Assembly: GCA_037833965.1 (NCBI GenBank)
Contig: AP031357.1
Span: 392,001 to 456,000, forward strand
Direction: 5' to 3'
Length of the DNA stretch: 64,000 nucleotides
Source: Marchantia polymorpha subsp. ruderalis
Taxonomy: Eukaryota > Streptophyta > Marchantiopsida > Marchantiales > Marchantiaceae
The translations under genes were made by a program, and so were the position numbers. The notes beneath the pieces were generated by a model, which had not been told where the DNA came from, searched no databases, and worked only from the letters and a program-made list of their open reading frames with translations. Positions 10,790-24,600 of this stretch are shown piece after piece. The stretch's first letter is position 1. The number at the start of each line of letters is the position of its first letter.

Positions 10790-12571
10790 TCAATCTCTTG
10801 CTGTCACCTTCTGTGCATTCTCGTTAGTGAAACAAAGACTGCTGCAGACCTCCTCCAACTCTGTACAGCGCTCGGATTTCTTGGCTAAGTTCAATTGCAG
10901 CACTTCACATTCCATCTACTTCTCTTGAAGTTGGTCTTCTCGCTCCTGCAATGTCGCCTTTGCCGCTGCGCACTCGGTTGCCGAGCTTGCAACTTATTCC
11001 TTTGCCATTGCAGTCGCGAAATCTCACTCCCTCTTAATTGCTATCGCTCTCTTGAGCTTCATCATGTTCCTATTCAGCTCAACATATGATCCGGACTCCC
11101 TTCTCACAGTATACTTTTTCCTCTTCGTATCTAAATACTTCAGTAAAGGTACTACGTTATCCTGCAAGAAATCGGGGAATGAAATCTCCAATGTCTTCGG
11201 CCCTTCCTCAGAAGTTCTCGTCCTGATCTCGGATCTCACATCCTCCCAAGTGGTGGCGGCTCTGGATCTTCTTTGATGTTCTCCACAATCTCACCAACCT
11301 TTGCAACGATCTATTCGAGAATTGCCTCACTCAACGTGAGCTCCTTCGCTACTTCTTCGTCGGATTTTGGCTTAGGCACGTTCTCACTTCTCACGGACCA
11401 CGTCTGCTCCAAAGACAAAAAAACTCGGACTAGCTATCTCTGTTCTCTCCTCCAAAGGTTCCACTGTTACGTCTGCTGGAACTTCAAATGTTATCGCCGA
11501 AGGTACTCCTGCCACCACTGGCTGTGTCGGCTTGTCAGTTGCCTCTTTGGTTGAGACATTGGTTGGAGCAACTGTCTTCTCCACACAGTTGTCTGAAGCT
11601 TCGGTCAACACCAAGCCTCGACTCGCCTGCTTCTTTAGCCTAGCTCAAGTTCTTGACTGCCAAACTCCCTCTATCTCTGTTTCCGCTTTTCGTGAATCTA
11701 GCATCAGGTCCTCTTCGTCATCATTCACCACCTTCCGCCTCTTCGCCGATCGCCGTTCTGGTCTCTCTCGTGTTGGCAAAATATCCACCTGCACAGGTCC
11801 ACTTGCTGTCGTATGAGATGGAATGCAGGGTCGACTGTTATCCTCTTCCTCGGTCCCTTCACTGGACTCGATTGCTAACATTTCCCGCTCCTTCGGAAAT
11901 CGCTTCTCCTTCTCCTTTGTAAGTAATCCCATGCCTCAATATAAGTTCACGAGGTAAGGAGTCAAGTGATTAGCCAAAGGTCATGCCCATCGGGAGCTCG
12001 CATTCACCCAGACAAGATCGTAGAAGATACTCGCCAAGTGCACCCGCTGTACCTTCATAACTCGCTCGAAGAATCCAACCTGCCAAGTCGTAATATAGGT
12101 CGTTCGGTGCTTTCGCAGGATATGCATAATGCCCAACGTAATCGCACGCATCTTTGGATCCTTATAGTCGGCGGTCTTCCTCCCATTCGTTCCCGATCTT
12201 CCGTTCTTGAAGAGTGGACCGAAGATGAACTCTTCCGCGCGAGTGATATTCACGCTACCTTTCTCGAACATGAGATCTCTGTCGCTTCCTGCACACGGCC
12301 CCATCACACTCGCTCAATGCTCAATTGTCCACAGCATTGGATTGCCTCGGAGGTCCTCACCATCATTCCGGTTCTTGTCCATAATCTCCTTGCAAATGCT
12401 CGCCGATATGCAGTTCCAATTCCATAGGAGTAAATCAAGATGCAATTCGCTGAGCTCGCGCCTAAAGGGTCGCAATTCCTCGTACGGCAACTTTAGCAGG
12501 ACCAATTTCTGCACTTTGTCATTCGTCTTGTGCGGTACCATGTCTTCAATTTGCGTCGTCATTGATAACAA
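10790..12571 (-). pseudogene. Coiled-coil repeat-family protein, copy C (broken, 3' truncated)
   Basis: The likely start is the Met near 12571-12550. The N-terminal part (12571-12314) contains LDLLLWNWN, matching LDFLLWGWN of copy B. The next part (12307-11981) keeps ADYKD, TTWQVGFFERV and HLASIFYDLVW, aligning with the copy B globular domain. Then come the disordered segment with KRRK (11932-11645), EVPADVTVEPL (about 11470) and the signature VPLLKYLDTKRKKY (about 11150). The coiled coil continues to about 10790 with TAG/TAA stops near 10920 and 11000 and then breaks off, without the C-terminal helix or 3' end. Several frame changes separate these parts. Confidence 0.55.
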
Positions 12572-12839
12572 TGTCTATCGATTTCTCTCTCTCACCTCGT
12601 TCGTTCCCGCTCAGCATCGCAATGTTGGCGCGAATGCTCCTGGTACTGCCCTTACCCTCGATGCCTTAGCGTTCTCTTCTCCCGCGCCCAGTTGTGTCCT
12701 CGACGCGTGCAAACGTTGTCCTGTCCTTTGCAAATTTCAAATTGATCTTTATGTCTTCGCCGAAGACCCAGCTATTGCATTCTCCAGAAAGGCTGCGCCG
12801 AAGGTCCGAAGATCTTCGGCGGAAGGCGAATTATAACTA

Positions 12840-14797
12840 AATCTCTCATAAGTCTTCTACCTCTATCACTTCTGACGTATATGTCTACATTCTACATCAA
12901 TATGTTTAAGTTTTTGTTAATTTTTGAAGAAAAAAAAAACTAGGCACCACACAAACAACACAATATTTTTTAAAAGTCTCAATCGAATAGTATTGGAGAA
13001 GATGCCTAACATTAATTGAATCAATTTTGTTACCACATGAATATTGAGCTGAAGCTTTCAATACCTCAACCTATTTGATGAACATTTTTTTTCTAGTATA
13101 ATCAATTTTTGATAATATTTGAACTAAAGTTCAAATGAATAACTAATTATAGTTGTTTGAGAACTTTTGGTTGTAAGGTTTTTATTCTAGTTATCAAAGA
13201 GAATAGTCACAAGTTGAATACTATATCCAAGAAGTGTTATTTTCTTGAATATACTAATGGTGTGAAAGACTATAGTTTTTGAGACTTCCTAGCTTGTAAA
13301 GTTATGAAAATAAATATGTTTTTTCAATGAATTCTATTTATTGAAACAATATTTTACTTGTGTTAACAAGTAAAAAATTCTCCTCACAAGGAAAAGTTTA
13401 GGTAAAGATGGAATAAAATCTTGAAGTTTCTTGTCAAATAATTATTTAAGTTATGGACGTTATTGTTTCCACAACATGGGTTAGGGGTAATTCGTAGGGA
13501 TAAGGCTTGTAGATTGTGTGTTGGTTTTTCGTAACATCCGGGGGTAACTTTTGTTTTGATTTGGTTCTATATAACAAAGGTGGCAATAATTGACTAGTCT
13601 GTTGAGCATTATATTATAACCTATTTGAGTAAACTGGTGTGGTACTATGGAGTAGTTAGAGTGGAACCACTTTACTCATTGATGTCAAATCTGTGTGACT
13701 GAGAAATACTTAGGTTTCAAATCTCGGATGGAATGATTTTATGAAAAGCATTTTGCTTCTAGCAAGAATCCTTTCAGTCAATACCATAAACAACGTTCAT
13801 ATTGAATTTCCAATTAAGTCATTTACTCACTGACAAATTTCGGTTGTTTCAACAACATCACCTAGGTCTACAATGCTTTTAATTTCAAGAAACTTTTGAT
13901 GTTCAAAGTCCCTCCAAACACATTATATCACAACAAGAACTTGAACCTTCATGCTTAATGGACGTCAAGTTTTTATTTAACCTTCTCCTCCTTCTCATAG
14001 TTTTTCATTTGAAAATGAATTACCATCTTAAATTCACATAAGTAGAATGACATATGAGATGTCTCACACATATATAAACATTTTAAATTGCATAGAGAAT
14101 ACTTTCAGATTCTTAAAAGATTCTGATACTTCAGAATCTCTTAAACACACTTTTGATCCATAATGGTGTGTTTCGTACGCAGCACGCTGCTGTTTGTCAT
14201 ACTGTCATACAAAGAGGCAAGGTGGCCTAGGAATTTAGATTCCGAAATCACAGGCTCTGCCCGACAAGTTCCTGAGCCCGTGCTATCAATCTGCAAATCG
14301 TCTCGGCAAGTGAAGACCAGTTTACGTACATTAGAAGGAAGCCGGGAACACTAGCAAATGTTTGATGGAAAATGCTCCAAATTGGGGGCATTCCTGCGTA
14401 ATCCTGATTTTTGGTTCAAGAATTAGAAGGAATTTCAGGACCGAAGAGACGAATTGTTGCAGATTTGCAAAATGCCTGCCCTCCAGGTGCTAAACTTTCA
14501 CCGTTCTTTGAATTGCACGGTTTAAAGAAGATTGTACATGCTCGTAGCTAAATTTCAACTATGTTCCATAAACGGCTTTGTTGACAAAGTGCACAGCTTG
14601 ATCAATGTGGCTGGCTATGAAGTCTCAGCTGTCAGCTTCCAATTCCGCTTATTTTCAGATAGTGCTTTTCATACCTTCAGTTATTTGTTTCTTTTGGATT
14701 CGACCCAACAATGCAGAAAATGCAATGAAGAAGGCCGTTGAGTACATGCCAGGCTATATTATTTCAAGCACATGGAGAGAATGACTCTTTTGTTGTG
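12840..14797. other. Intergenic, upstream of the helicase gene
   Basis: AT-rich DNA without a supportable gene from 12.84 to about 14.15 kb. A 14-bp inverted repeat with one mismatch lies at 14113-14126 / 14131-14144 (loop tact). From 14.16 kb the base composition becomes more balanced, as expected for promoter and 5' UTR of the gene starting at 14798. A short open frame at 14532-14741 has no recognisable product. No convincing TATA box was found. Confidence 0.4.
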
Positions 14798-17700
14798 ATG
14801 CAGCTCCCACGATTGACCACGACTCTGAGGGTCTTCTTCGATGTGGATAACGAATACATTCGGCGCAAGCAAATTCTTGAAAGCAAAAGGGCTAGAAGGT
14901 TTTTTTTTTTTTTTCCAAATAAGTGAAGCTGAATTGATCCAGCATTGAATTATCAGGACTTGTCTTACAGTTGGAAGTAGAATTTCCGTATTGTCAAAAA
15001 TCCGTACTGTCTCAAACAAAAATGTCGATTCAAGAGTACTTGAATCGACATTTTTGTTTGAGACAGTGTCCAGGGTTCTGTCGGTGAATCGTTTTTCTAG
15101 CACTCTGTATCAAATTACGTTTTTGAACCACGCTTACTCTACTTTTTGTGGAGAATGTTCTATATTATATTAGCTCCGGTACACTTTTTCTTGCTTTTCT
15201 GTCTGTCCCTGTCTTTCTGCGTGCATTGTACCACCTTAGATGTTGGCAGCATAGTAGGTGGAGAGGACATGGACGAAGCTTACATAAGCGTTTAGAATAC
15301 TTAGAACTAGAAGAAAATTATAGCGATATCAGGGTTGGAAGTTTTTAGAACTTAAATGGGCTCGGCTTGTTCAGGATTGCCGTTTTGAACGGCTCATCGA
15401 TTGGTGAATCTGATTTAGCTCGAAAAATAGTACCAGGATGGGACTCAGGTATGGCATCACCCGTTTATTGGAAGTGATATTTGATTGTAATCTGTTAGTG
15501 ATTGGTTCGTTTATTTTTTACAAAGTGAATAAACTAATTCGGGCTAGTTTTCTTTGACTTAAATGACAGCACCCTCGTACATTCGACTCAAATATGAGCT
15601 GTTTTTAAAAGCGGTTGCGGAATTGGTGGACGGAGAGGTTTCAACTGAAGAGCTGCAACAGTCTGCTAGTATAGTTTACGACGCTTTGCATGACTTCGAA
15701 AAAGGAGAAACATTGCAAAACCCCAAAGCTTTAATCAGCCAGAAAAGGTAGATACGTGTTCTGGGGGACCTTTGAACTTATGTGTTCATATAGTATGTAC
15801 ATTTGAATGACTTTCCAGACTAAGATTTTCCCAATAGGTTTGATATTAGAAAGATTTCCAGAAAAAACTGAATCTCCCAATGTTCGAGACCAATTTCTAT
15901 GTTCATATATGTCAGAGTGAGCTAGCTAGCTACATCTTCATTTTTTCATCTTAGATGTTGCTGAAGTCTGAATTGTTGAAATGATGGTAATCTCTTCTAA
16001 GCTCTCACATTTATCATATGTAAGACGCACCATGAAGTTCATCATTATGTATCGAAAGTTTTGCAAAGGAAGATTATTGACATTCTGAGATGTTGATCTC
16101 TAGGGAGGAACTTGCAGCAGTATTTGGACAAATTTTCTCAGATTCATCATTGGTAAAGGCCGCAGAACTTGCTCACGAATTGTATTTATGGAGAAGTAAG
16201 AGCTCATTGTTAGGTCTGGTAACAACAGACGTATCATCCTCAGGAAGAAAAGAAACTGCTGAATTCGGGGCAAATCTAGACTTTCGGGTTCCATCCGTTG
16301 AGGCCGAAACCGACGACCATGGCTGGGGCATTCTTACCACCAGCCAATTTGAGAAGCCAAATGAATGGCAAGAAATGTCAGAGCTTGCTCATGTCAGTGA
16401 AGAAAGAACAAATCAGCAAGAGGATGTCGGAGAGTATGGTGTTGCTGGACAAGAGCGCAGGGCGCAAGATGACCAAGGAGGAGCTGACTTGAGATGGTAT
16501 AAAAGAATGTGTTATAAAGCTGCTGAAGCTGGAGCTGGAGCTCAGTTTTCTGGAGATGAGCTAGCTCTGGCTGTCGCTCGCGTTTTAGAATCTGACCGAT
16601 CTGGAGACGAGGTACAGAAATAGGATCTTCGGAATCCCTTCTCCCAAATGGTTCAAAATTAAATGCAGGAGGTTGTACAAGAGTGGAGTTATTTTGTTTG
16701 TTGGTTCTGGTCTTGTGGATTTTGATTGATGCTATTTTGAACAGCTATCAATCTCTTGTCAGAGTTTACATGTCTTACAAGAGATAGTAAGGATCTTACA
16801 TTATGGATCATCATGTGGTAAAGATCGCAGGAGATTTATTCGATCTCATCGGAGATGCTTGGTTTGATTTCATCCAAGAACTTTTACAGGTAAAACACCA
16901 AGTCAGATGCATAGATCTGCTTTTCTACCATAAGTTTTGAGTCTTACACTCGATAAATGGCTGCAATATGCTTTGCTCACCTGTTGGTTCCAAGCTCTTA
17001 TAAGAAGGACCTCTTTGCTTTCTTCAAGACCCAGGAGCAGAGAGGATGCAAGTTATATACTTATAACACATCTGAACTTCTATCTCATTTTTCCACAATC
17101 TTTTAACTCGTTTCTCCGTAAATCATTGCAGCATCGGAAGGAGCTTGTTGATCTTATACAGAAAGGGTTGACAGCATTGAGATCAGAAAAAGCCCCAGCA
17201 GTTCAGGCTCGAATGCCCAGCTATGGAACACAAGTACGATCTTTTGCTAACTTATCGCAACCTAGAAATATGGTTTGAGTTTCCATCTCAGCGCTTCGGA
17301 TATATTAGGTGCTGTAGGACATGAATACCATTGTTTTGCTATTGGGACCTAGCCCTGTGTTACCAGCTTTATTTCATCCATGTTTGACTTGAGTGGGTCT
17401 TATTTCATTTTTAACGTTTATAATTGAGGATCAAAGTCGAAGTGAGGACTCCTAACTTGTGTAAAGAGATGAAAGTTTGCGAAAATTATGAAGGAAACGA
17501 GGAGGATTTCAAGAAAGAGAGCTTTCTTCCCATTTGTGATTTCAATTCTTCTGATTTTCATGGTAGCATCTCGGTGGACTGCTGCAATATTTCTGCGTGA
17601 TCATACTTACTATGATGAAAAGTTCCGTAATTTGGTTTCTATTTTGTGCTACATTCCAGTAAAAGTCGAAATTGATGGTTCTGTGCAGAATTTAATTGAT

Positions 17701-18616
17701 TATTTACTCATTCTTTTTGTTCGTTTTGCCGTTTAGTAACCCGACATACTCGATAGATAGGCGCAAAATAACCAGGCATTAAGCGTTTCTCCCAGGTGAG
17801 TGTACAAACTGGGTCAGATCGGCAAATAGACAAACTCCGACGTAAGGAGGAAAAGCGCCAGGCTCGGCGTGGATTTGCTGCTGGCGGCGAGGGTGATTCC
17901 GATCTTGAGTGGTTGGCCGGGGTCGGTGGATTCGCTGCACTTATAGACTCCGGCGAAAGAAATGTTGGAGCGATTAATAGTCTCATTGGAAAAGGTGAAG
18001 ATGTTTACGGCATATCTGGAACTGCTTTACCAACAGGATCAGTTCGAAAGTCTTTTAAAGGCTATGAGGAAGTGAAGGTTCCAGCAACACCAGGGGCTAC
18101 GATAAAGCCTGACGAACGTTTGGTATGATACTTGAATCTATGTAGGCTCGATTGTGATACATACGCCTCCACTGTTGTATACAGTACAAGTTCTGCCTTT
18201 AATCATAGGGAAGAGAAGTTCTGCCTTATTAGAACGGCATATTAAGCCGCATGCTCTAATTTTTTCAGAACATCTGACAGTGAAGAAGTCATTTGTCACA
18301 CGCAGATATTTTTCCCTCCCTTTCAACCACTATATTGGTTAAATAGCTAAATTGGAGGTGTCTTCATGACCACAGGCTCTGGATAGAGGAGATTTAGTAT
18401 CATAGTGCAGAGATCTCCTTCTCATTTTATATGTCGACAATGTAGATCTGAATTATGAGGTTTGTTATTGTCATATGAAATTACATATATTTATTGCAGG
18501 TACCTATATCAGAGTTAGATGACTTCGCTCAGCTAGCATTCGAAGGCATCAAAACGCTGAATCGTATCCAAAGTCGTATATTCCCTACGGCATACAACAG
18601 CAACGAGAATCTACTT
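14798..18616 (+). other. DExH14 exons 1-8: N-terminal region
   Basis: Exons: 14798-14898, 15375-15448, 15570-15747, 16104-16611, 16824-16889, 17132-17233, 17796-18122, 18500-18616. They encode residues 1-491. Conserved pieces include [10 protein letters not shown] (exon 2), [11 protein letters not shown] (exon 3), [10 protein letters not shown] (exon 5), ARMPSYGTQ (exon 6), DKLRRKEEK and [11 protein letters not shown] (exon 7), and LNRIQSRIF (exon 8, the start of the helicase Q-motif region). Exon 4 begins at 16104, using the acceptor ctctag; the upstream ATG at 16090 is out of the spliced frame. Intron 1 contains a T-run at the donor and a 29-bp inverted repeat. Confidence 0.9.
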
Positions 18617-21600
18617 GTAAGATCGTAGTCTCCAGGATGTCGTCATCTTACGATAGGTAGTCAAGTGAGAAGTATTGATATCGAACTACCGCAACTGGAT
18701 ATGAGAACTATGATCGATTGTACATGAAGGAGCCTTTGTTTACAGTGGGTCGCAGCTTCTCATTACTTGTGGAGGAAGAAGTCTTTTTTTTCGTTTCACT
18801 CTCTATGGTGAACCGACTTTCTCCTCCATTGATGCCCGGGCATCTAAGTTGTTCAGTCTGCATGTAGGTTTGTGCACCAACAGGAGCTGGTAAAACAAAC
18901 ATCGCCATGATAGCTGTGCTGCACGAGGTAATACTTCTTTGTTAATTTATCTCAGCGCACATCGTTTTCCATCTTGTTGTCCATTTTGCAGAGCGTAGTG
19001 CTTACGATGCTTGTGCTAACTTTTAAGTTACGCTTGGTCTTTGTAGATCGGGCAACATTTCAAGTACGGTGTATTACAGAAAAGTGAATTTAAAGTCGTC
19101 TATGTGGCGCCCATGAAGGTCTGCCCCACATCTGACACCACGCCCCCGAGCTTGTCTGTGCCTTTCGTGAAAGTTTCGGATGAGACAACTTGGGCTTCAA
19201 TTCTTGCAGAAATTCTCATCGTTTTCGTCGTAAACATCCTTGTACTCATCAGTTTGTGCACCTCTCACTATCCATTTTATCTTTACGTATGGTTTGAGTA
19301 TGATTTTACAGGCACTTGCCGCAGAAATGACATCTGCATTTGGTCGGAGGCTTCAGCCATTAGGAGTTGTCGTGAAAGAACTTACTGGGGATATGCAGCT
19401 CACAAAGAGGGAACTTGAGGAAACACAGGTGAACTTCCTCATAGCTTGAGGATTTTTGGTGCTGAGCCCCTTCGCCATATTTCGAACTCCAAAATGACCT
19501 GAAATGAAATCCCTAGCGAGAATGAGTAGCGTACTCCCTGCCTCTTTAAGAGGGAAAGGTTTCTCAAGAGCCAAGTGTACTGACTTTTGATATATTGTCC
19601 GCAGATGATAGTTACAACACCCGAAAAGTGGGATGTCATTACCCGTAAAACGAGTGATATGGCACTGGCAGTACTCGTGAAGCTGCTCATCATCGATGAG
19701 GTCCACCTGCTGAACGATGATCGTGGGCCAGTTATCGAAACTTTAGTTGCTCGAACGCTGCGACAGGTTGAACTCACCATATTTGTGTCTAGACGAAAGC
19801 TTAATCCAAATTTTTAAGAACCACATGCTAGAATCAAAGCATACTTTTGAATAGCTCAAAAGTGCTTCTAACTATTAAAACAAGGGATAATGTGCAAGAC
19901 AGCAACTTAGTCCGAGGTGAGAAATGTGAAAGTGAGAATGATTCTGATCTCACAAACATGAACAGCATACTCTTCATTCAGTGCTTGTAACGCTTTCTTG
20001 TACTTTCTACAGGTTGAGACCTCACAAAGTATGATACGAATTGTGGGACTATCTGCTACCCTCCCAAATTACTTGGAGGTGAGAACAGGAATAATATTTT
20101 ACTAATGACCTCATTCTCTTTACGTTACTCTCGTTTAGCGAGCATCTTCTATTCTCGCAATGGTCAGATCCATTTTGTTTTCTAACTCCAGGTTTGACTA
20201 CGAAATTGACATATATAGAGCACATGCTACACCTGTCCAAATCGTGTCGTCGCGTCAAATTGTTCGTCGCGTAGCTCGTTACTATTTACTTTAAGTGCTA
20301 CCTCTGTTGGGGTCAAACAGATTAATCTGTAAACTTGGGGTCTCTCTCCGTTGAGTCTTGTAGACCTTCTTCTGTTTTTCAAGCCACAAGACAATATGTT
20401 TTAATCGACGCTCATGGGGAGCTAGTGACCTAATCTAATTGTCTTAGATTTGTAACGCAGATTGTAAACTGGCCCACAGTGGAGAGTTAACCCATCTCGG
20501 TGAGACAGATGTGTTTAGAACAATGTCTTTAGTGATACCGAAAGGAACAAACCTGGTGTTCTGTCGCTGCCGTCTTGTTACCAACATTTATAGAACATAA
20601 TAGATATTGGAGGCTCCTTGTCAGTCAGTATATATATGAATTCATGCAAAGATTTTAATGCAAGTGGAGATGGAAGGAAGGGCCCATACGCATCAAATGT
20701 CATAACTGTGTTATAAAGCTTGCAATCAAGTGCTTTTCTAGAAATATATACTTTTCCCTTTTCAGGTACTTTTATCTTGATTTGGTTTAAGTGGGAAAAA
20801 TTTCAATGGTCTTTGTTGCCTTACTTGCGTCAGGTTGCACAATTCCTGCATGTGAATCCGGATTCGGGCCTGTTTTACTTTGATGCCAGCTATCGACCGG
20901 TACCCCTATCTCAGCAGTATATTGGAGTTACTGAGCCCAGATTCACTGCCAGGAATACTCTTATGAATGAGATTTGCTACAACAAGGTAGAAGACGACTT
21001 AAGTTCAGAAGCGTCGCTGTTACACAAGTCCGATGGAATTTATTGTGCACAATGCATGTGGATGTTGTTGTTATTTACGTTAGATGTTCTATCGACTTTC
21101 TGCATGCTCTATGTCCACCAGTATCATGAAGTTCAGATATTTTATTTTTTCAACAATGCTACAATTATAGAATTTTCTGCAAATAACTTACACTGTATTA
21201 CAATAGTGTTTGCTCAATATAATCTTGTTCGTCGAGCAGGTGTTGGATGCCATCAAAAGAGACCAGCAAGCTATGGTTTTCGTTCATTCACGCAAAGATA
21301 CTGTGAAAACAGCTCGTATACTGGTAAGTAAAATGTGGTTGTTGGGACAAAGTTGTTGGCCATATCATGTTTTGTGGATGTAAGCTGTAAGACTTGGTTT
21401 TGATTCGTGTTTGATTGTCCAACTGCACAGTACAAGGCTTGTGCATTGCTTAGACGATGAGAACTCACTAGTTTTTATACAGGTGGAATTGGCACAGAAG
21501 AATGGACATCTTGGATTCTTTACAAATGTTGAACATCCACAATATGGGTTGATGAAGGTTAGATCTAAGTCCAATTCACCTGAGCTATTGTCTTCATTTC

Positions 21601-24600
21601 ACTGATGAACGTGTTGGAACCTCACACTAAACTTAAAATTGATATGTTGACACTCTTGGAATGGTGATATGCTCATGGTAATAGAGTGTTGTGCTATAGA
21701 TACACAAGGCACTGCCTTCAAAAGTTTTGGACGAATTCTTCTCACCCGAATACATCTGCTGCTCAGTATAGAACATCTAAAGTCTATCCATGTAGCCTTC
21801 TTATGAGCACCAGGTTATCCCTGTTTCAATTTGGATGTCTGGCCTTGGCTAACGCTTGAGTTTTCTGTAAATGTTTCAAGGGTGCAAAATCGTCGCTTTA
21901 GGCTTTTCTTTAAGAAGTAAGCTTTGATTGACCTACAAACATAATACTCATTACAGAAGGAAATGTCGAAGTCAAGGAATCGGGAGCTCGCAGAACTTTT
22001 CCAGTCTTGTTTCGGAGTACACCATGCTGGCATGCTACGGTCTGATCGGAACTTTGTTGAACGTGCCTTCCACGATGGTCTTCTCAAGGTTTTCATTCTT
22101 TCATTTTCTCCATCTGTTTCTGTCATGGATTAACGGACTCGTACTGGTTATAATGCTTCACATGGCATTACGTCTTCGTGACTACTTTGAGAGAAAGCTT
22201 CGGTAACGATTCGGTTGACTAGACGCAATTATAATCGCTTGCTATAATATAGCTAATTTGATACGAGGTGCTCGTAGGGTACGAGAATAATTGTTGCCAT
22301 TATCGTCTACTCGTGTGTCTTCCCACCACATGGTCTACCCGCTGGCAGGCCAGCAAAAGCTATAATACTTTATCTTTGGAGGAGTCAGGAGCAGGGATGC
22401 ATGAAGTGCATATTGAGTTATTCAGCATAATACGTTGTTGATTCCCCAATTGATGAAACAAACTGTCACTATGACGTTGTTGTACTCCAGATACTGTTAA
22501 CTTTTTAATTTTTAAGAAGCCAATTGTTTTGAACAGTGATGAGGTATATCATGCATTGAGCGCAAATCTGTCCATGTATTTGCCCAACAATTAGCTTATA
22601 TTGTCCATTAAAAGGGGGGGGGGGGGGGGGGTGCAAATGGCTTACACGGTCCATAATAAGTGGTGATTCGGCTAATTTTGACTTACTTAAACTTTGATAA
22701 CATAAACATTAAGTTTACACATGTTCACAGGTTCTTGTTTGTACCGCGACGTTGGCATGGGGAGTGAATCTGCCCGCTCATATGGTCGTTATCAAGGTGA
22801 GCTCTTGGGCTTATAGATGTATGTACTTTACATTATTGCCTCTGATTAGCACCACAAAAGTTAATCAAACACTGTTAAATCTAGTAATCTTTTGAGCTGG
22901 TTTTCAAAGCCAGGGTCTGGTGAACGTGGTGGTCTTGTTTCTTTCTTTGTACTTATGAAAGTCGAGGCAGTTAACGTCAGCCTTCTGTTGTCCGTATTTT
23001 ACCTCAAGTCCTGCGTGTAATTCTCTTGTCCTGTTCATCGTTATCTGTGTGCAGGGGACGCAATTGTATGATCCAAAGGCTGGAGGTTTTAGAGAGTTGG
23101 GAATGCTTGACGTAATGCAGGTGAGATATGCAAGTTTTTCAACCACATGAAGGTTGCATTTAGACTAATCGCGTGTGTTATTTATAATCATTTGACTGGT
23201 TGATAGGAAGTCTTGAAGTCTCATTGGAATTTGTTTCTTGACACAGATTTTTGGTCGTGCTGGACGACCTCAATTTGACACAAGCGGTGAGGGTATAATC
23301 ATAACAACCCACGACAAGCTATCGCATTATTTGCGCCTAATGACTCATCAGCTGCCCATTGAAAGCCAGGTGCACAACTCCATACAAAGAGAACTTTTTC
23401 AAAGCTGCCTACTGGGGAGTTGATTCTGTTTTGTATGAAGGTGCCTGGAAAATTTTTATGTCACTTCATGACAATTGCATGCGACTTTCCAAAGAGGTTA
23501 TCAAATGATCTGTCGTATAATTTGACTTCCATTTCGACTATCAAGTGCATCTATTGAGTCAGATATTCAAACTGAAGGGGGACAATTTGATGAAATCTGA
23601 GGTCCTATACCAAAGTTCGCCAACTAATCTCTTACATATGATCTGCTTGCAGTTTATAAGCTCCCTCAAAGACAATCTAAATGCAGAAGTTGTGCTCGGC
23701 TCGGTAACCAATGTTCGTGAAGCATGTATATGGTTAGGCTACACTTATCTGTTTGTGCGCATGTCCTCCAATCCGCTTGTGTATGGTATGACATGGGAAG
23801 AGGTAAGTAGTCCCTTTGATCAGCATTCAATATAATCTAATTGTAGATCCAGTAGCAGAGAACTACAGATCAGAATTCATGACGTTAGAGCATTTCTCAA
23901 CCTCCAGGAAAGCATTGTTTGATGACTGCGCGAATAGCCCATATCTACGACTTTCTATTTAGTTTCGTGTTGATGTTGATAGAGGAGCACGAAGAAGACC
24001 GGGGGTTGGAGTGGCTAGAAGTGGCCTTCTGTTTGAACTCCTACAAACTCTGAATTATACTGCTGTGGTATATGAGGCAGGTTCTCATGGATCCGCAGTT
24101 GAATGCAAAGAGGAAGTCTCTTATCACAGATGCGGCACGATCTTTGGACAAGGCCAAGATGTTGCGGTTTGATGAAAAGAGTGGGAATCTATATGCCGTA
24201 GACCTGGGTCGTGTTGCAAGTCATTTCTACATACAGTATAGGAGTGTGGAGACATATAATGACATGCTCAAACGACACATGAACGACAGCGAGGTATATA
24301 TATGACAATCTTCCCTCCTTCATTTTCTTCAATCTAACCACTTTGACGTCAAGCACTTCTAGCTTCACTCGCTGTCAACTTTGCTACTCTCTGCCTGCTC
24401 GCATACTCGTTGGTTTGCGAGGAACTTATTGAAGATGCTAATCGTTCTTAGCTGTCATGGAGATCCCTTCCCCTTAAGGCTTGCTTCTGGTTGCTTGGGT
24501 TTCTCTTAACAGGTGATTCATTTGTTAGCTCATTCATCGGAGTTTGAGAACATAGTTGTCAGAGAAGAGGAACAACAAGAATTGGCAAACTTGGTGAACA

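Noticed and set aside
14738-14797. Upstream in-frame ATG as start of the helicase
   Set aside because: The conserved plant N-terminus begins at the ATG at 14798 and the upstream 20 codons have no resemblance to it.
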